From: Bacillus zhangzhouensis
GTDB taxonomy: Bacteria; Bacillota; Bacilli; Bacillales; Bacillaceae
DNA: 64,000 nt
Reading direction: 5' to 3'
Assembly (NCBI RefSeq): GCF_000715205.1
Contig: NZ_JOTP01000009.1
Span: 62,001-126,000, forward strand
Part shown: one piece after another, positions 33,240-44,048 of the stretch
How positions within the stretch are numbered: the first letter of the stretch is position 1
Layout of the letters: every line of letters starts with the position of its first letter
Notes under the pieces: generated by a model
Told to the model about the DNA's origin: nothing
The model's input: only the letters and a program-made list of their open reading frames with translations
Database searches by the model: none
Program-made: the position numbers and the translations under genes

Positions 33240-34820
33240 CTAACGGAAATATTGTTTTAATCCTTCTGTCATTCCTTCTGTGACTCGTTCTTGGTAAGAG
33301 GCGCTATAAATGATCGCTTCCTCCTGAGGATTGCTTAAATAGCCGAGTTCATATAAAAGGGAAGGGCGTTTATTTTCTCTTAAAACAAAATAATCTCCGA
33401 ATTTGACACCCTTATCTGGAATTTGTGATCGCTTTGCGACTTCAGTATGAACGCTTGTCGCCAGATTTTGATCCTTCGATGCTTGATAATAATACGCTGT
33501 ACTTCCTCTGACACTTGGATCCATAAAACTATCATAATGAAGACTAATGAAAGCATCTGCATTGCGGTAATGAGATGTTGCAACCCTCGATTGAAGGCTG
33601 ATAAAGGTATCATCACTTCTTGTTAAATAGACATTTGCACCAGAAGCCCTTAGTTTGCCTGCCAGTAAATTGGCGGTTTTAATGGTGATATTCTTTTCAA
33701 AGGCACCATCTGCGCCAATCGTGCCGCTGTCTTTTCCGCCATGACCAGGATCAAGAACAATCGTTTTTCCTTTTAACGACCCAGTTCCAGACGATGAATC
33801 CTGCTGAGGTCTTGGCGCTTCGCTGCTATTTTTCTTCGTTTGAACGACCCAGCTCGCTACATATCCTGTTCCACCATTTGATAGTGTCACTTCATACCAG
33901 TCACCTTGCGTTCGAACAATTTGATAAGCAGCTCCTTTTGTTGCTCTTTCTGCAATACCAGCAGAGGTAGAAGCGCTTTTTCTAATATTCGTTCCATCAT
34001 AAACGATGTACGCTTTCTGATGAGATGACGAAGAGGATGAATTCTTTTCAGGTGCTGAACTTGTTCCTTGGCTTGAAACAATATAATAACTTGCAACCCA
34101 GCCTTTAACGCCTTTTGCTTCGATTTCATACCAGCCATTTTGCTCCCGTAAAATGGTGACTTGAGTGTTACGGGAAAGTGAAGCGGCCACTTGTGCGTTT
34201 GGTGCCGCCGATTTTCGAACATTCAAGCTTGAAACGCCAACTGTGCCGGACTGTTTAGAACGAGCGGGCTCAGCTGAACTGGATGAAGAAGCGTTTTGTC
34301 CGCCGGAAATATAATCAGAGTGGACCCAGCCTTCCGCTTGTTTGTACGATATTTTTGTCCATTCGCCGCTTGTGTCCAGCTTTTTGGCGGAAGCGCCCTG
34401 CGGGAAAGTGCCAATGACTTGATAGGAAGTCCCTGGGCCTGTCCGAATGCGAAGGTCGGAGGCTGTTGACGTAATCGAACTGCTTCCTTGCGTACTTTGA
34501 CCTTGCGTCTTTTGCTTAGCAGGCTTTTGTGCATCAGATGACTTGGTAATCAGCCATGAAACGACCCAGCCTTTTTGTCCGTTCGACAGCCCGATCTGCA
34601 CCCATTCTCCTTGTTCAGTGAGAATGGGATAGCTTTCCCCGCGTTTCACAACAGCTGCGATCCCATAGCTTAAACCAGGACCCGACCTCACATTGATTTC
34701 ATCTGTTGCAACCACAGCTTGATCTGTTTGAGCAGTAGCATGTGTCATAGGCCAAGTACTGGCGATGAGAACAAAACAAGTGAGCAGCATCATCATTTGA
34801 TTGTGTTTTTTCAGATTCAA
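33240..34820 (-). CDS. yrvJ: SH3b-repeat N-acetylmuramoyl-L-alanine amidase YrvJ
   Basis: A secreted 526-residue autolysin-type enzyme. A signal peptide (about 1-31, MMMLLTCFVLIASTWPMTHA then TAQ) is followed by four bacterial SH3 repeats, each with an INVRSGPG-like start (about 35-90, 113-172, 190-248, 268-327), Ser-rich linkers, and an Amidase_3 domain (about 350-525) with zinc ligands in VLDPGHGGKD, GAFEKN and SLHYDS. The start is TTG, with GGGAGGGG 11 nt upstream. Similar to B. subtilis YrvJ at the same locus. Confidence 0.93.
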   Translation of the reverse strand: MNLKKHNQMMMLLTCFVLIASTWPMTHATAQTDQAVVATDEINVRSGPGLSYGIAAVVKRGESYPILTEQGEWVQIGLSNGQKGWVVSWLITKSSDAQKPAKQKTQGQSTQGSSSITSTASDLRIRTGPGTSYQVIGTFPQGASAKKLDTSGEWTKISYKQAEGWVHSDYISGGQNASSSSSAEPARSKQSGTVGVSSLNVRKSAAPNAQVAASLSRNTQVTILREQNGWYEIEAKGVKGWVASYYIVSSQGTSSAPEKNSSSSSSHQKAYIVYDGTNIRKSASTSAGIAERATKGAAYQIVRTQGDWYEVTLSNGGTGYVASWVVQTKKNSSEAPRPQQDSSSGTGSLKGKTIVLDPGHGGKDSGTIGADGAFEKNITIKTANLLAGKLRASGANVYLTRSDDTFISLQSRVATSHYRNADAFISLHYDSFMDPSVRGSTAYYYQASKDQNLATSVHTEVAKRSQIPDKGVKFGDYFVLRENKRPSLLYELGYLSNPQEEAIIYSASYQERVTEGMTEGLKQYFR

Positions 34821-34957
34821 AACGGTGTTTTCCCCTCCCTTGTAAAACCGATGAATGTTAATTCGTTATGTAATGGACTAATTCCTTGCAGTTTCCCTAA
34901 TAAAAATGAATCAATCTGTTTATACTAGATAAAAATGTGATAAAAGGATGTACAAAC

Positions 34958-35128
34958 ATGAGATTAAGCAGAAAATTAGGACGAGTGCAATATAATGGAC
35001 ATCGTGATATTGATCGCTGGCAGCACGACGAAATGGATCAACCAGGCTTCCTTGAAGAGACCGCATCTGAATACGGATGTACGTCAAAAGAAGAGCTGGA
35101 AAAGAAAAAGAGGCACGGCAAGGGTTGA
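34958..35128 (+). CDS. yrzK: Small protein YrzK-like (56 aa)
   Basis: A 56-residue, charged, cytosolic product: basic start MRLSRKLGRVQYNG, acidic middle and Lys-rich end. AAAGGATG lies before ATG at 34958; an earlier in-frame GTG (34937) lacks an SD. The position between yrvJ and hisS matches the B. subtilis small gene yrzK, so the symbol rests on synteny. Function is unknown. Its stop codon overlaps the -35 of the hisS leader promoter. Confidence 0.6.
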   Translation: MRLSRKLGRVQYNGHRDIDRWQHDEMDQPGFLEETASEYGCTSKEELEKKKRHGKG

Positions 35129-35154
35129 CAGAGTGGCAGCACCGACCTTATTAT
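35125..35154 (+). promoter_or_regulatory. Sigma-A promoter of the hisS T-box leader
   Basis: TTGACA (35125-35130), 18 bp, TATTAT (35149-35154). The -35 overlaps the TGA stop of the small upstream gene. Confidence 0.75.
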
Positions 35155-35164
35155 AATATAAATC

Positions 35165-35457
35165 AACACACTTGAAAATTTAAAATGTGGAACTGATGAT
35201 AGAGAATAGTAGGATAAATTGCGTGAGCAGAGAGGAATCGCCTTAGGCTGAAAGCGAATCCGCATGGCATTTATCACGAAAGAACACTCTGTAGGTTTCC
35301 TGCTGAACGCTCTAAAAATGAGTCATTAGGCGGAGAACGTGAATCTGCGTTAAGGATTTGAGCGGGAACATGGCTAGATCATGTTTCAACTAGGGTGGCA
35401 CCACGGGTATAACTCTCGTCCCTACTATACACATAGTAGAGGGCGGGGGTTTTTTAT
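35165..35457 (+). promoter_or_regulatory. T-box leader of hisS-aspS (His specifier CAC)
   Basis: Contains the T-box sequence AGGGTGGCACCACGGG (35392-35407) and a terminator stem (35414-35445) followed by T6. Stem I has AGTA on the 5' side and GAA on the 3' side of the specifier loop; the triplet after GAA is CAC (35285-35287), a histidine codon. Uncharged tRNA-His should promote antitermination. Confidence 0.92.
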
Positions 35458-35500
35458 ATGTCCACATAAAAAATGAATGATGGTCGTAGGAGGACGAAAA

Positions 35501-36775
35501 ATGAGTTTTAATATTCCAAGAGGCACACAGGATATTTTACCTGGAGAGTCAGAACGCTGGCAGTACGTTGAACAAATTGCGAGAGATACATGTGCAGCCT
35601 TTCAATACAAAGAAATTCGCACACCGATTTTTGAGCATACGGAGCTGTTTGCACGAGGAGTAGGCGAATCAACCGATATCGTTCAAAAAGAGATGTACAC
35701 ATTTGAAGACAAAAAAGGACGCAGCATCACACTTCGTCCAGAGGGAACGGCTTCAACAGTACGTTCTTATGTTGAAAATAAACTATTTGCACAGCCGGCG
35801 CAGCCAACAAAGCTGTATTACATTGGACCAATGTTCCGCTATGAGCGGCCGCAAACGGGAAGATATCGTCAATTTTATCAATTTGGGATTGAAGCGATCG
35901 GTTCAAAGGATCCTGCCATTGATGCAGAAGTCATTTCACTTGCAATGAGTGTCTATGAGAAAGCAGGTCTTTCTAACTTAAAGCTTGTTATTAACAGCCT
36001 TGGTGACAAAGAGAGCCGAGCAGATTACCGCAAAGCACTTGTCGAGCACTTTGAGCCAAGAATTGATGAATTCTGTCATGACTGCCAAATTCGTTTACAT
36101 CAAAATCCATTGCGTATTCTTGATTGTAAAAAGGATCGTGATCATGAGCTGATGGCAACGGCACCATCCATTCAAGATTACTTAAACGAAGAATCACGGA
36201 CTTATTTTGAAAAAGTTAAACAATATTTAACAGATGTAGGCATTGACTATGTCGTCGATCCGAACTTAGTGCGCGGTCTTGATTATTACAATCACACAGC
36301 ATTTGAGATCATGAGTAATGCAGAAGGCTTTGGCGCGATTTCAACATTAGCCGGCGGCGGCCGTTATGATGGACTTGTTGAAGGAATTGGCGGTCCTGAA
36401 TCCCCAGGTATTGGTTTTGCGATGAGTATTGAGCGTTTCCTATCCGCCATTGATGCAGAAAATATTGAGCTGCCGTTACAAGACGGCATTGATCTATACA
36501 TTGCTGCACTAGGAGATCAAGCGAAAGATTATTCAGTTTCATTATTGAACCGCCTGAGAAAAGAAGGCATTTCAAGTGAAATGGATTATACCGGGAAGAA
36601 ACTAAAAGCACAATTTAAAGCGGCTGATCGATTAAAAGCCAAATTTATTGCAGTTCTTGGTGAAGATGAACTGGCGCAGCAAATTGTGAATGTGAAAGAT
36701 ACGACAACGGGTGAACAAATTGAAGTGAAGCTTGATGAGCTGATTCAAATGATGAAAGCCCACCAGAAAGCGTAA
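35501..36775 (+). CDS. hisS: Histidine-tRNA ligase
   Basis: Class II synthetase of 424 residues. Motif 2 [15 protein letters not shown], the HisA loop [15 protein letters not shown], the glycine-rich motif 3 region [12 protein letters not shown] and a C-terminal anticodon-binding domain (about 330-420) are all present. ATG at 35501 has AGGAGG 6-11 nt upstream. It is followed after 12 bp by aspS, and both are controlled by the histidine T-box. Confidence 0.97.
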   Translation: MSFNIPRGTQDILPGESERWQYVEQIARDTCAAFQYKEIRTPIFEHTELFARGVGESTDIVQKEMYTFEDKKGRSITLRPEGTASTVRSYVENKLFAQPAQPTKLYYIGPMFRYERPQTGRYRQFYQFGIEAIGSKDPAIDAEVISLAMSVYEKAGLSNLKLVINSLGDKESRADYRKALVEHFEPRIDEFCHDCQIRLHQNPLRILDCKKDRDHELMATAPSIQDYLNEESRTYFEKVKQYLTDVGIDYVVDPNLVRGLDYYNHTAFEIMSNAEGFGAISTLAGGGRYDGLVEGIGGPESPGIGFAMSIERFLSAIDAENIELPLQDGIDLYIAALGDQAKDYSVSLLNRLRKEGISSEMDYTGKKLKAQFKAADRLKAKFIAVLGEDELAQQIVNVKDTTTGEQIEVKLDELIQMMKAHQKA

Positions 36776-36787
36776 AGAAGGAGTGGA

Positions 36788-38572
36788 ATGTTTGTGTTTG
36801 GTAGAACTTTTTATTGTGGAGAAGTAACAGAAGACCAAATCGGTCAAACCGTTGTATTAAAAGGATGGGTCCAAAAACGACGTGACCTTGGCGGATTAAT
36901 CTTTATTGATCTGCGTGACCGTACAGGCATTGTACAAGTTGTCTTCAATCCAGACCTATCAAAAGAGGCGCTTGAGACAGCAGAATCGATTCGTAATGAA
37001 TATGTCCTTGATATTAAAGGAACGGTTGTCGCAAGAGAGGAAGCAACAATCAACCCGAATTTAAAAACTGGTAAAATTGAAATTCAAGTCGACACAGTCA
37101 CAGTTTTAAACGAAGCGAAGACCCCTCCATTTGTTATTTCAGATCAAGCAGACGAAGTATCAGAAGATGTGCGGTTAAAATACCGTTACCTAGATCTTCG
37201 CCGTCCTGCAATGTTTGAAACGATGAAAATGCGACATGAAGTAACAAAAGCATTCCGCCATTTCTTAGATGACAACGGCTTTCTAGATATTGAAACACCC
37301 ATTTTAACGAAGAGTACGCCAGAGGGTGCACGTGACTATCTTGTTCCAAGCCGTGTACACGAAGGAGAGTTCTATGCATTGCCTCAGTCTCCGCAATTAT
37401 TTAAACAATTGCTGATGGTCTCAGGGATGGATCGTTATTATCAAATTGCTCGCTGCTTTAGAGATGAAGACTTGCGTGCTGACCGTCAGCCGGAATTCAC
37501 ACAAGTCGATATTGAAATGTCCTTTATGAGTCAAGAGGACATCATGACGCTTGCTGAAGAGATGATGGCAAAGGTTATGAAAGATGTCAAAGGCGTAGAG
37601 CTTACATTGCCATTACCACGTATGACGTACGATGAAGCAATGAATTCTTATGGATCTGATAAGCCAGATACGCGTTTTGAAATGAAGCTTGTGAACATTT
37701 CAGACACGGTAAAAGACTCAGATTTCAAAGTCTTCAGTGGCGCTGTGAAAAATGGCGGAGCTGTTAAAGCCATTAATGTAAAAGGGGCTGCAGCGAACTA
37801 CTCAAGAAAAGACATTGATGCACTTGGTGCATTTGCAGCGAACTACGGTGCAAAAGGTCTAGCTTGGCTAAAAGCTGAAGGGACAGAATTAAAAGGGCCG
37901 ATTGCTAAATTCTTTGATGAAGCAAAGCAAGCAGAATTAAAGGATCAGCTGCAAGTGGAAGAAGGCGACCTTTTACTCTTTGTTGCGGATAAGACATCTG
38001 TTGTTCATGATGCGCTTGGAGCACTTCGCCTGAAACTTGGGAAAGAGCTTGGACTCATTGATGAGTCTCTATTCAATTTCTTGTGGGTGGTTGACTGGCC
38101 GCTGCTTGAAAAAGATGAAGAAGAAGGCCGCTTCTATGCTGCCCACCATCCTTTCACAATGCCAGTACGTGATGACCTTGAACTCATTGAAATAAGTCCA
38201 GAAGACATGAAGGCGCAGGCTTACGATCTTGTGCTCAATGGCTATGAGCTAGGCGGAGGTTCTATTCGTATTTTCGAAAAGGACATTCAAGAAAAAATGT
38301 TTGGTTTACTTGGCTTTTCGAAAGAAGAAGCTTATGATCAGTTCGGATTCCTTCTAGATGCGTTTGAGCATGGTGTTCCTCCGCATGGCGGAATCGCGCT
38401 TGGTCTTGACCGCTTAGTGATGCTGCTTGCCGGCCGCTCTAACCTAAGAGATACCATTGCGTTCCCGAAAACGGCAAGTGCCAGCTGCGTTCTCACAGAT
38501 GCTCCTGGTCGTGTAAGCGAAGCGCAGCTTGATGAGCTGAGTTTAGCCATTAAAACAAAAGTAAAACAGTAA
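36788..38572 (+). CDS. aspS: Aspartate-tRNA ligase
   Basis: Class IIb synthetase with N-terminal OB anticodon-binding domain ([20 protein letters not shown]), motif 2 [20 protein letters not shown], a bacterial GAD insertion domain (about 285-410) and motif 3 [15 protein letters not shown]. The ATG at 36788 gives 594 residues with AAGGAG 4 nt upstream; an in-frame GTG two codons later (592 residues) is an alternative with 10-nt spacing. Co-transcribed with hisS. Confidence 0.96.
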   Translation: MFVFGRTFYCGEVTEDQIGQTVVLKGWVQKRRDLGGLIFIDLRDRTGIVQVVFNPDLSKEALETAESIRNEYVLDIKGTVVAREEATINPNLKTGKIEIQVDTVTVLNEAKTPPFVISDQADEVSEDVRLKYRYLDLRRPAMFETMKMRHEVTKAFRHFLDDNGFLDIETPILTKSTPEGARDYLVPSRVHEGEFYALPQSPQLFKQLLMVSGMDRYYQIARCFRDEDLRADRQPEFTQVDIEMSFMSQEDIMTLAEEMMAKVMKDVKGVELTLPLPRMTYDEAMNSYGSDKPDTRFEMKLVNISDTVKDSDFKVFSGAVKNGGAVKAINVKGAAANYSRKDIDALGAFAANYGAKGLAWLKAEGTELKGPIAKFFDEAKQAELKDQLQVEEGDLLLFVADKTSVVHDALGALRLKLGKELGLIDESLFNFLWVVDWPLLEKDEEEGRFYAAHHPFTMPVRDDLELIEISPEDMKAQAYDLVLNGYELGGGSIRIFEKDIQEKMFGLLGFSKEEAYDQFGFLLDAFEHGVPPHGGIALGLDRLVMLLAGRSNLRDTIAFPKTASASCVLTDAPGRVSEAQLDELSLAIKTKVKQ

Positions 38573-38603
38573 AATAGGCGCATGTTTATAGGCATGTAAA
38601 CGC

Positions 38604-38632
38604 TTGAAAAAGGAACATGCCTATGATATGCT
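38604..38632 (+). promoter_or_regulatory. Promoter of 6S-1 RNA
   Basis: TTGAAA (38604-38609), 17 bp, TATGCT (38627-38632); TSS expected near 38640. An inverted repeat ATAGGCATG/CATGCCTAT (38588-38596 and 38616-38624) brackets the -35. Confidence 0.7.
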
Positions 38633-38639
38633 TTCATCA

Positions 38640-38838
38640 ATCAATAAATAAAGTCCTGATACGTACGGTGGTTACCTAGTTTTGACCGAACATTTTTTTA
38701 TACGGGAGCTTGCCTTTCCTTTCTGCATAAATGCCTCATTAGAGGACTTATAAAGAGAGGAAGAAAGCACCCACCTGCTTGGTGCGGGGTTCAAAACGAA
38801 GGAAAAGCTGGCGGCGTCATCGGGACTTTTTTGTGTTT
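38640..38838 (+). ncRNA. bsrA: 6S-1 RNA (BsrA)
   Basis: 6S RNA mimics an open promoter and sequesters sigma-A RNA polymerase in stationary phase. The region begins AAGTCCTGAT at 38651 and ends ATCGGGACTT at 38818-38827, which pair as the closing stem, followed by a T-run. Internal segments pair in series (for example AGCACCCACC with GGTGCGGGGTT region), leaving a large central bubble. The position between aspS and yrvM is that of bsrA in B. subtilis. The precursor probably starts about 10 nt before the mature 5' end. Confidence 0.88.
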
Positions 38839-38922
38839 TTTTCTTTTGGAGAAGGATGACGGAGAAGTCTGAATATGATATGATTCTTTCGATTCATTTT
38901 AAATAAAGGTGGAGTGAGGCAC

Positions 38923-39687
38923 TTGTTACATCAGTTTTCAAGAAACGAGCTTGCCATTGGCAAGGAAGGCTTAGATATATTAAAAAACAGTACAGTTGCA
39001 GTGCTTGGAGTGGGCGGCGTTGGTTCATTTGCAGTAGAGGCACTCGCTCGTTCAGGCGTTGGCCGTATTGTTCTTGTTGATAAAGATGATATTGATATTA
39101 CAAATGTGAATCGCCAGCTTCCGGCATTGCTATCAACGGTTGGTCAGCCAAAGGTTGACTTAATGCAGGCGAGAATCGCTGATATTAACCCAGAATGTGA
39201 AGTTGTTGCCTTAAAGATGTTTTATACAGAGGAAACATACGAGCAATTTTTTGAGTATCCACTTGATTATGTCATCGATGCGTCAGACACGATTCATTAT
39301 AAAATTCATTTGATGAAAGAATGTCTAAAACGCAATGTGAACATCATTTCTAGTATGGGTGCTGCAAACAAAACAGATCCGACACGCTTCAAAATTGATG
39401 ATATTTCAAAAACACATACAGATCCTATTGCAAAAGTTGTTAGAACACGTCTGCGCAAGGAAGGAATTCGTAAAGGAATTGAAGTCATTTTCTCTGACGA
39501 AAGTCCAATTGTCATTCGTGAAGATGTCAGAAAAGAAGTTGGAAATGATGAAGCGAAGATTCGTAAGGCGCAAATGCCGCCATCATCCAATGCGTTCGTC
39601 CCGTCTGTTGCCGGGCTGATCATGGGTGGGCATGTCATTATGAAGCTTTTAAAAGATATTCCGATTACACGTGTAAAGGATAAATAA
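38923..39687 (+). CDS. tcdA: tRNA threonylcarbamoyladenosine dehydratase TcdA (YrvM)
   Basis: E1-like ATP-dependent dehydratase that converts t6A37 to cyclic ct6A37. The 254-residue protein has the nucleotide motif GVGGVGSFAVEALARSG, VDKDDIDITNVNRQ and the conserved KTDPTRF block. I chose TTG at 38923 (MLHQFSRNEL) with GGTGGAG 8 nt upstream. A hairpin shared with rarA closes the gene. Confidence 0.93.
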   Translation: MLHQFSRNELAIGKEGLDILKNSTVAVLGVGGVGSFAVEALARSGVGRIVLVDKDDIDITNVNRQLPALLSTVGQPKVDLMQARIADINPECEVVALKMFYTEETYEQFFEYPLDYVIDASDTIHYKIHLMKECLKRNVNIISSMGAANKTDPTRFKIDDISKTHTDPIAKVVRTRLRKEGIRKGIEVIFSDESPIVIREDVRKEVGNDEAKIRKAQMPPSSNAFVPSVAGLIMGGHVIMKLLKDIPITRVKDK

Positions 39688-39720
39688 AAAGCCTCCTGCT
39701 GATTGCAGGGGCTTTTTTTA
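39684..39720. terminator. Bidirectional terminator between tcdA and rarA
   Basis: AAAAGCCTCCTGC pairs with GCAGGGGCTTTT, with A-rich and T7 flanks. Confidence 0.85.
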
Positions 39721-40983
39721 TTTTTGTCGTTTTAAATTCTCATAGATCTGCTTCAGTGCACCTTCAAATTTCCCAGTTTGCTTCGGTTCATAATATTGCT
39801 TGTTTTTAAGCGGGTCAGGTAAATATTGCTGCTTCACCCAGCCGTTGTCATAATCGTGTGGATATAAATAATCGACGCCTCTCCCAAGTGCTGTTGCCCC
39901 TTTATAGTGAGCATCTTTTAAATGAACAGGGATTTCACCGATTTTCCCTGTACGAATGTCATGCAGCGCCGCATCAATCGCTTTATAAGCCGAGTTTGAT
40001 TTTGGAGAGAGGCATAGCTCGATGACGGCATTGGCCAGCGGAATACGCGCTTCCGGGAAACCGACCCTCTCTGCTGTTTGGACAGCACTTAACACGCGGG
40101 GACCTGCCTGTGGACTGGCTAAGCCAATATCCTCGTAAGCCATCACGAGTAATCTTCTTGAAATGCTTTCAAGGTCTCCTGCTTCAATCAGTCTGGCAAG
40201 GTAATGCAGCGCCGCATCTGCGTCAGATCCTCTGATGGATTTTTGAAAAGCTGACAGGACATCATAATGAGCATCACCGTTTTTATCATGCGAGAAGCTC
40301 TTTTTTTGTAAACATTCTTCTGCTGCGGCAAGGGTGATGAAGATGTGTCCAGTTTCATCTGCTTTTGTCGATAAGACGGCGAGTTCTAGTGCGTTTAAAG
40401 CAGAACGTACATCTCCTCCGCATCCACTAGCAAAATGATTCATCGCCTCATCATCGACTGTCACCGAATAGCTGCCAAGCCCGCGATGTTCATCCTGTAA
40501 TGCCCTTGTTAATGCGGCTTTGATTTGCTCTGTTTCAAGCGGCTTCAGCTCAAATATTTGTGTTCTGCTTCGGATAGCTGGATTGATCGCATGATAGGGG
40601 TTGGCCGTGGTGGCGCCAATTAAAATAATCATGCCATTTTCTAAATAAGGAAGAAGGAAATCCTGCTTTCCTTTATCCAGCCTGTGGACTTCGTCTAAAA
40701 TGAGGATCACCTGGCCGCTCATTTTTGCTTCAGCGGCGACAGCTTCCATATCTTTTTTGTTATGAATGACCGCATTCAATGTCCGAAAAGCAATACTTGT
40801 ACTTCCAGCTATCGCAGTCGCAATCGATGTTTTGCCGATGCCCGGCGGTCCGTATAAAATCATTGAGGATAAATGTTTCGCCTCGACCATTCTTCTAATA
40901 ATTTGACCTTCTCCAACGAGATGCTCCTGCCCAATAATGTCTTCAATATGACTTGGGCGCATCCGATACGCTAAAGGTTTCAT
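39718..40983 (-). CDS. rarA: Replication-associated recombination protein RarA (MgsA family)
   Basis: AAA+ ATPase that acts at stalled replication forks. The 421-residue protein has Walker A LYGPPGIGKTS, Walker B LILDEVHRLDKG, sensor 1 LIGATTANP and a C-terminal tetramerisation domain (MAYEDIGLASPQAGPRVL, KDAHYKGATALGRGVDYLYP). Length equals B. subtilis RarA (YrvN). AGGAGAG precedes the ATG. It is divergent from cymR. Confidence 0.95.
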   Translation of the reverse strand: MKPLAYRMRPSHIEDIIGQEHLVGEGQIIRRMVEAKHLSSMILYGPPGIGKTSIATAIAGSTSIAFRTLNAVIHNKKDMEAVAAEAKMSGQVILILDEVHRLDKGKQDFLLPYLENGMIILIGATTANPYHAINPAIRSRTQIFELKPLETEQIKAALTRALQDEHRGLGSYSVTVDDEAMNHFASGCGGDVRSALNALELAVLSTKADETGHIFITLAAAEECLQKKSFSHDKNGDAHYDVLSAFQKSIRGSDADAALHYLARLIEAGDLESISRRLLVMAYEDIGLASPQAGPRVLSAVQTAERVGFPEARIPLANAVIELCLSPKSNSAYKAIDAALHDIRTGKIGEIPVHLKDAHYKGATALGRGVDYLYPHDYDNGWVKQQYLPDPLKNKQYYEPKQTGKFEGALKQIYENLKRQK

Positions 40984-41081
40984 GATTATCTCTCCTAAAG
41001 CAATGTCTTGTTTGTATAGAGTACCGAAATTTCTTCAAATAGAAAAGGGATGCGTCCTCCCCGAGTGCTCATAACCCGCAA

Positions 41082-41110
41082 ATGAAAGTTGGCTGAAAGT
41101 ATGATATAAT
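41082..41110 (+). promoter_or_regulatory. Candidate sigma-A promoter of cymR-iscS
   Basis: ATGAAA (41082-41087), 17 bp, TATAAT (41105-41110). The leader to cymR is about 75 nt. Confidence 0.55.
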
Positions 41111-41190
41111 TGCTCTTGGTCTATATATCGCGTATATGAAATCAGAAAAATAATTGATGACATAGAATAGAAAACGCAGAGGTGTTTAAC

Positions 41191-41610
41191 TTGAAAATTT
41201 CAACTAAAGGCAGATATGGTCTGACGATCATGATCGAATTAGCCAAAAAACATGGCGAAGGCCCTACTTCATTAAAATCAATCGCTCAAAACAATAATTT
41301 GTCTGAGCATTATTTAGAGCAGCTTGTATCACCGCTTCGCAATGCCCGTCTTGTGAAAAGTATCCGCGGGGCATATGGGGGCTATGTTCTTGCCCATGAA
41401 CCTAACGAGATCACAGCCGGTGATATTATTCGTGTATTAGAAGGACCTATTAGTCCTGTCGAAGTCATTGAAAACGAAGAACCAGCAAAGCGTGCACTTT
41501 GGATTCGTATTCGTGATGCAGTAAAAGACGTACTGGACAATACAACTCTTGAAGACTTGGCAAGCTATACAGATGACGAGGATCAAGAGGCGTATATGTT
41601 CTATATTTAG
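41191..41610 (+). CDS. cymR: Rrf2-family cysteine metabolism repressor CymR
   Basis: CymR with CysK forms the main repressor of cysteine uptake and synthesis genes in Bacillus. The 139-residue protein has the Rrf2 winged HTH (TSLKSIAQNNNLSEHYLEQL) and the wing SIRGAYGGYVLA; it contains no cysteine, so unlike IscR it cannot ligate an Fe-S cluster. TTG at 41191 has AGAGGTG upstream. It is followed by iscS after 18 bp; co-expression of the sulfur regulator with a desulfurase is conserved. Confidence 0.95.
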   Translation: MKISTKGRYGLTIMIELAKKHGEGPTSLKSIAQNNNLSEHYLEQLVSPLRNARLVKSIRGAYGGYVLAHEPNEITAGDIIRVLEGPISPVEVIENEEPAKRALWIRIRDAVKDVLDNTTLEDLASYTDDEDQEAYMFYI

Positions 41611-41628
41611 ATCAGAGGTGTACCGGAA

Positions 41629-42771
41629 ATGGAACGAATCTATTTAGATCATGCGGCCACAACGCCTATGGATCAGCGTATTGTGGACAAGATGATGCCT
41701 TACTTTACAGAGATATTTGGCAATCCCTCTAGTATTCATTCATATGGGCGCGAGGCAAGAAAGTGGCTCGATGAAGCAAGAGAAGTCATTGCAGGAGAAT
41801 TACACTGTAAACCGCAGGAGATCATCCTCACAAGTGGAGGAACAGAAGCGGACAACTTAGCTATCACTGGCGTTGCAATGGCAAGGCAGCATGAAGGAAA
41901 ACATATCATCACAGCGAAAACAGAGCATCATGCGGTGCTGCATACATGTGAACGCTTAGAGAAGCTTGGATTTGAAGTGACTTATCTAGATGTTAATGAA
42001 ACTGGATTGATTCATCTTGATCAATTAAAACAAACACTCAGAGATGATACGATTCTTGTCACCATCATGTACGGCAATAATGAAACAGGTGTCATTCAGC
42101 CGATTAAAGACATTGGCGAACTATTGCATGATCATACTGCTTATTTTCATACTGATGCGGTGCAGGCGTTTGGCACAATACCAATTGATGTAGAAGAACT
42201 TCATATTGACCTTTTATCTGCTTCTGGCCATAAGCTAAATGGTCCGATGGGAACAGGCTTTTTATATGTCCATGAACGCGTGAAACTTTCTCCGCAGTTT
42301 TTTGGAGGAGAACAAGAAAGAAAACGTCGTGCTGGCACTGAAAATGTGGCGGGAATCGTGGGCCTCGCAGAAGCTGTTCAATTAACAAAGCAAAATAGAA
42401 GAGAAAAAGCCATGCATTATGGTAAGCTCAAAGAAGCCATGCTGCAAGTATTCGAAGAGGAATCACTAGATTTCTCTATCAATGGACATCCGAAAGAGAC
42501 ATTGCCGCACATTTTAAATGTTCATTTCCGAGGCGTCTCCATTGAATCGTTACTTGTGAATTTAGATATGGAAGGAATTGCTGTTTCAAGCGGATCTGCA
42601 TGTACGGCTGGATCTGTCCTTCCTTCGCACGTTTTAAGCGCCATGTATGGTGAAGAAGCAAAAGAACTGACGTCCTCAGTCAGAATAAGCTTCGGGCTTG
42701 GAAATGAAGAGGATCATGTGAAGCAGGCGGCGCGCAAAATAGCGGCTGTTGTCAAACGTCTAGCCAAATAA
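41629..42771 (+). CDS. iscS: Cysteine desulfurase IscS (YrvO)
   Basis: PLP enzyme delivering persulfide sulfur, in B. subtilis mainly to MnmA for tRNA 2-thiolation. The 380-residue protein has the PLP lysine in SGHKLNGPMGTGF, the active-site cysteine in SSGSACTAG and the N-terminal YLDHAATTPMD. ATG has CAGAGGTG about 12 nt upstream. mnmA starts 95 bp after its end, supporting this role. It is distinct from the nifS copy at 4.3 kb. Confidence 0.95.
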   Translation: MERIYLDHAATTPMDQRIVDKMMPYFTEIFGNPSSIHSYGREARKWLDEAREVIAGELHCKPQEIILTSGGTEADNLAITGVAMARQHEGKHIITAKTEHHAVLHTCERLEKLGFEVTYLDVNETGLIHLDQLKQTLRDDTILVTIMYGNNETGVIQPIKDIGELLHDHTAYFHTDAVQAFGTIPIDVEELHIDLLSASGHKLNGPMGTGFLYVHERVKLSPQFFGGEQERKRRAGTENVAGIVGLAEAVQLTKQNRREKAMHYGKLKEAMLQVFEEESLDFSINGHPKETLPHILNVHFRGVSIESLLVNLDMEGIAVSSGSACTAGSVLPSHVLSAMYGEEAKELTSSVRISFGLGNEEDHVKQAARKIAAVVKRLAK

Positions 42772-42803
42772 ATGCTCCCCTTTTGTTCGTGTGTGAAAAA
42801 TGA

Positions 42804-43985
<1,182 letters not shown>

Positions 43986-43996
43986 CATGTTTTAAA

Positions 43997-44027
43997 CAAC
44001 CTCAACGATCGCTGTTGGGGTTTTTTA
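43997..44027 (+). terminator. Terminator of mnmA
   Basis: AACCTCAAC pairs with GTTGGGGTT around GATCGCT, followed by T5. Confidence 0.8.
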
Positions 44028-44048
44028 ATGAAAGGATGATGAGAGCAA

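Noticed and set aside
41095-41135. AT-rich half-palindrome near the cymR promoter as a CymR operator
   Set aside because: Arms TATA/TATA are too short and do not fit the longer CymR site; not supportable.
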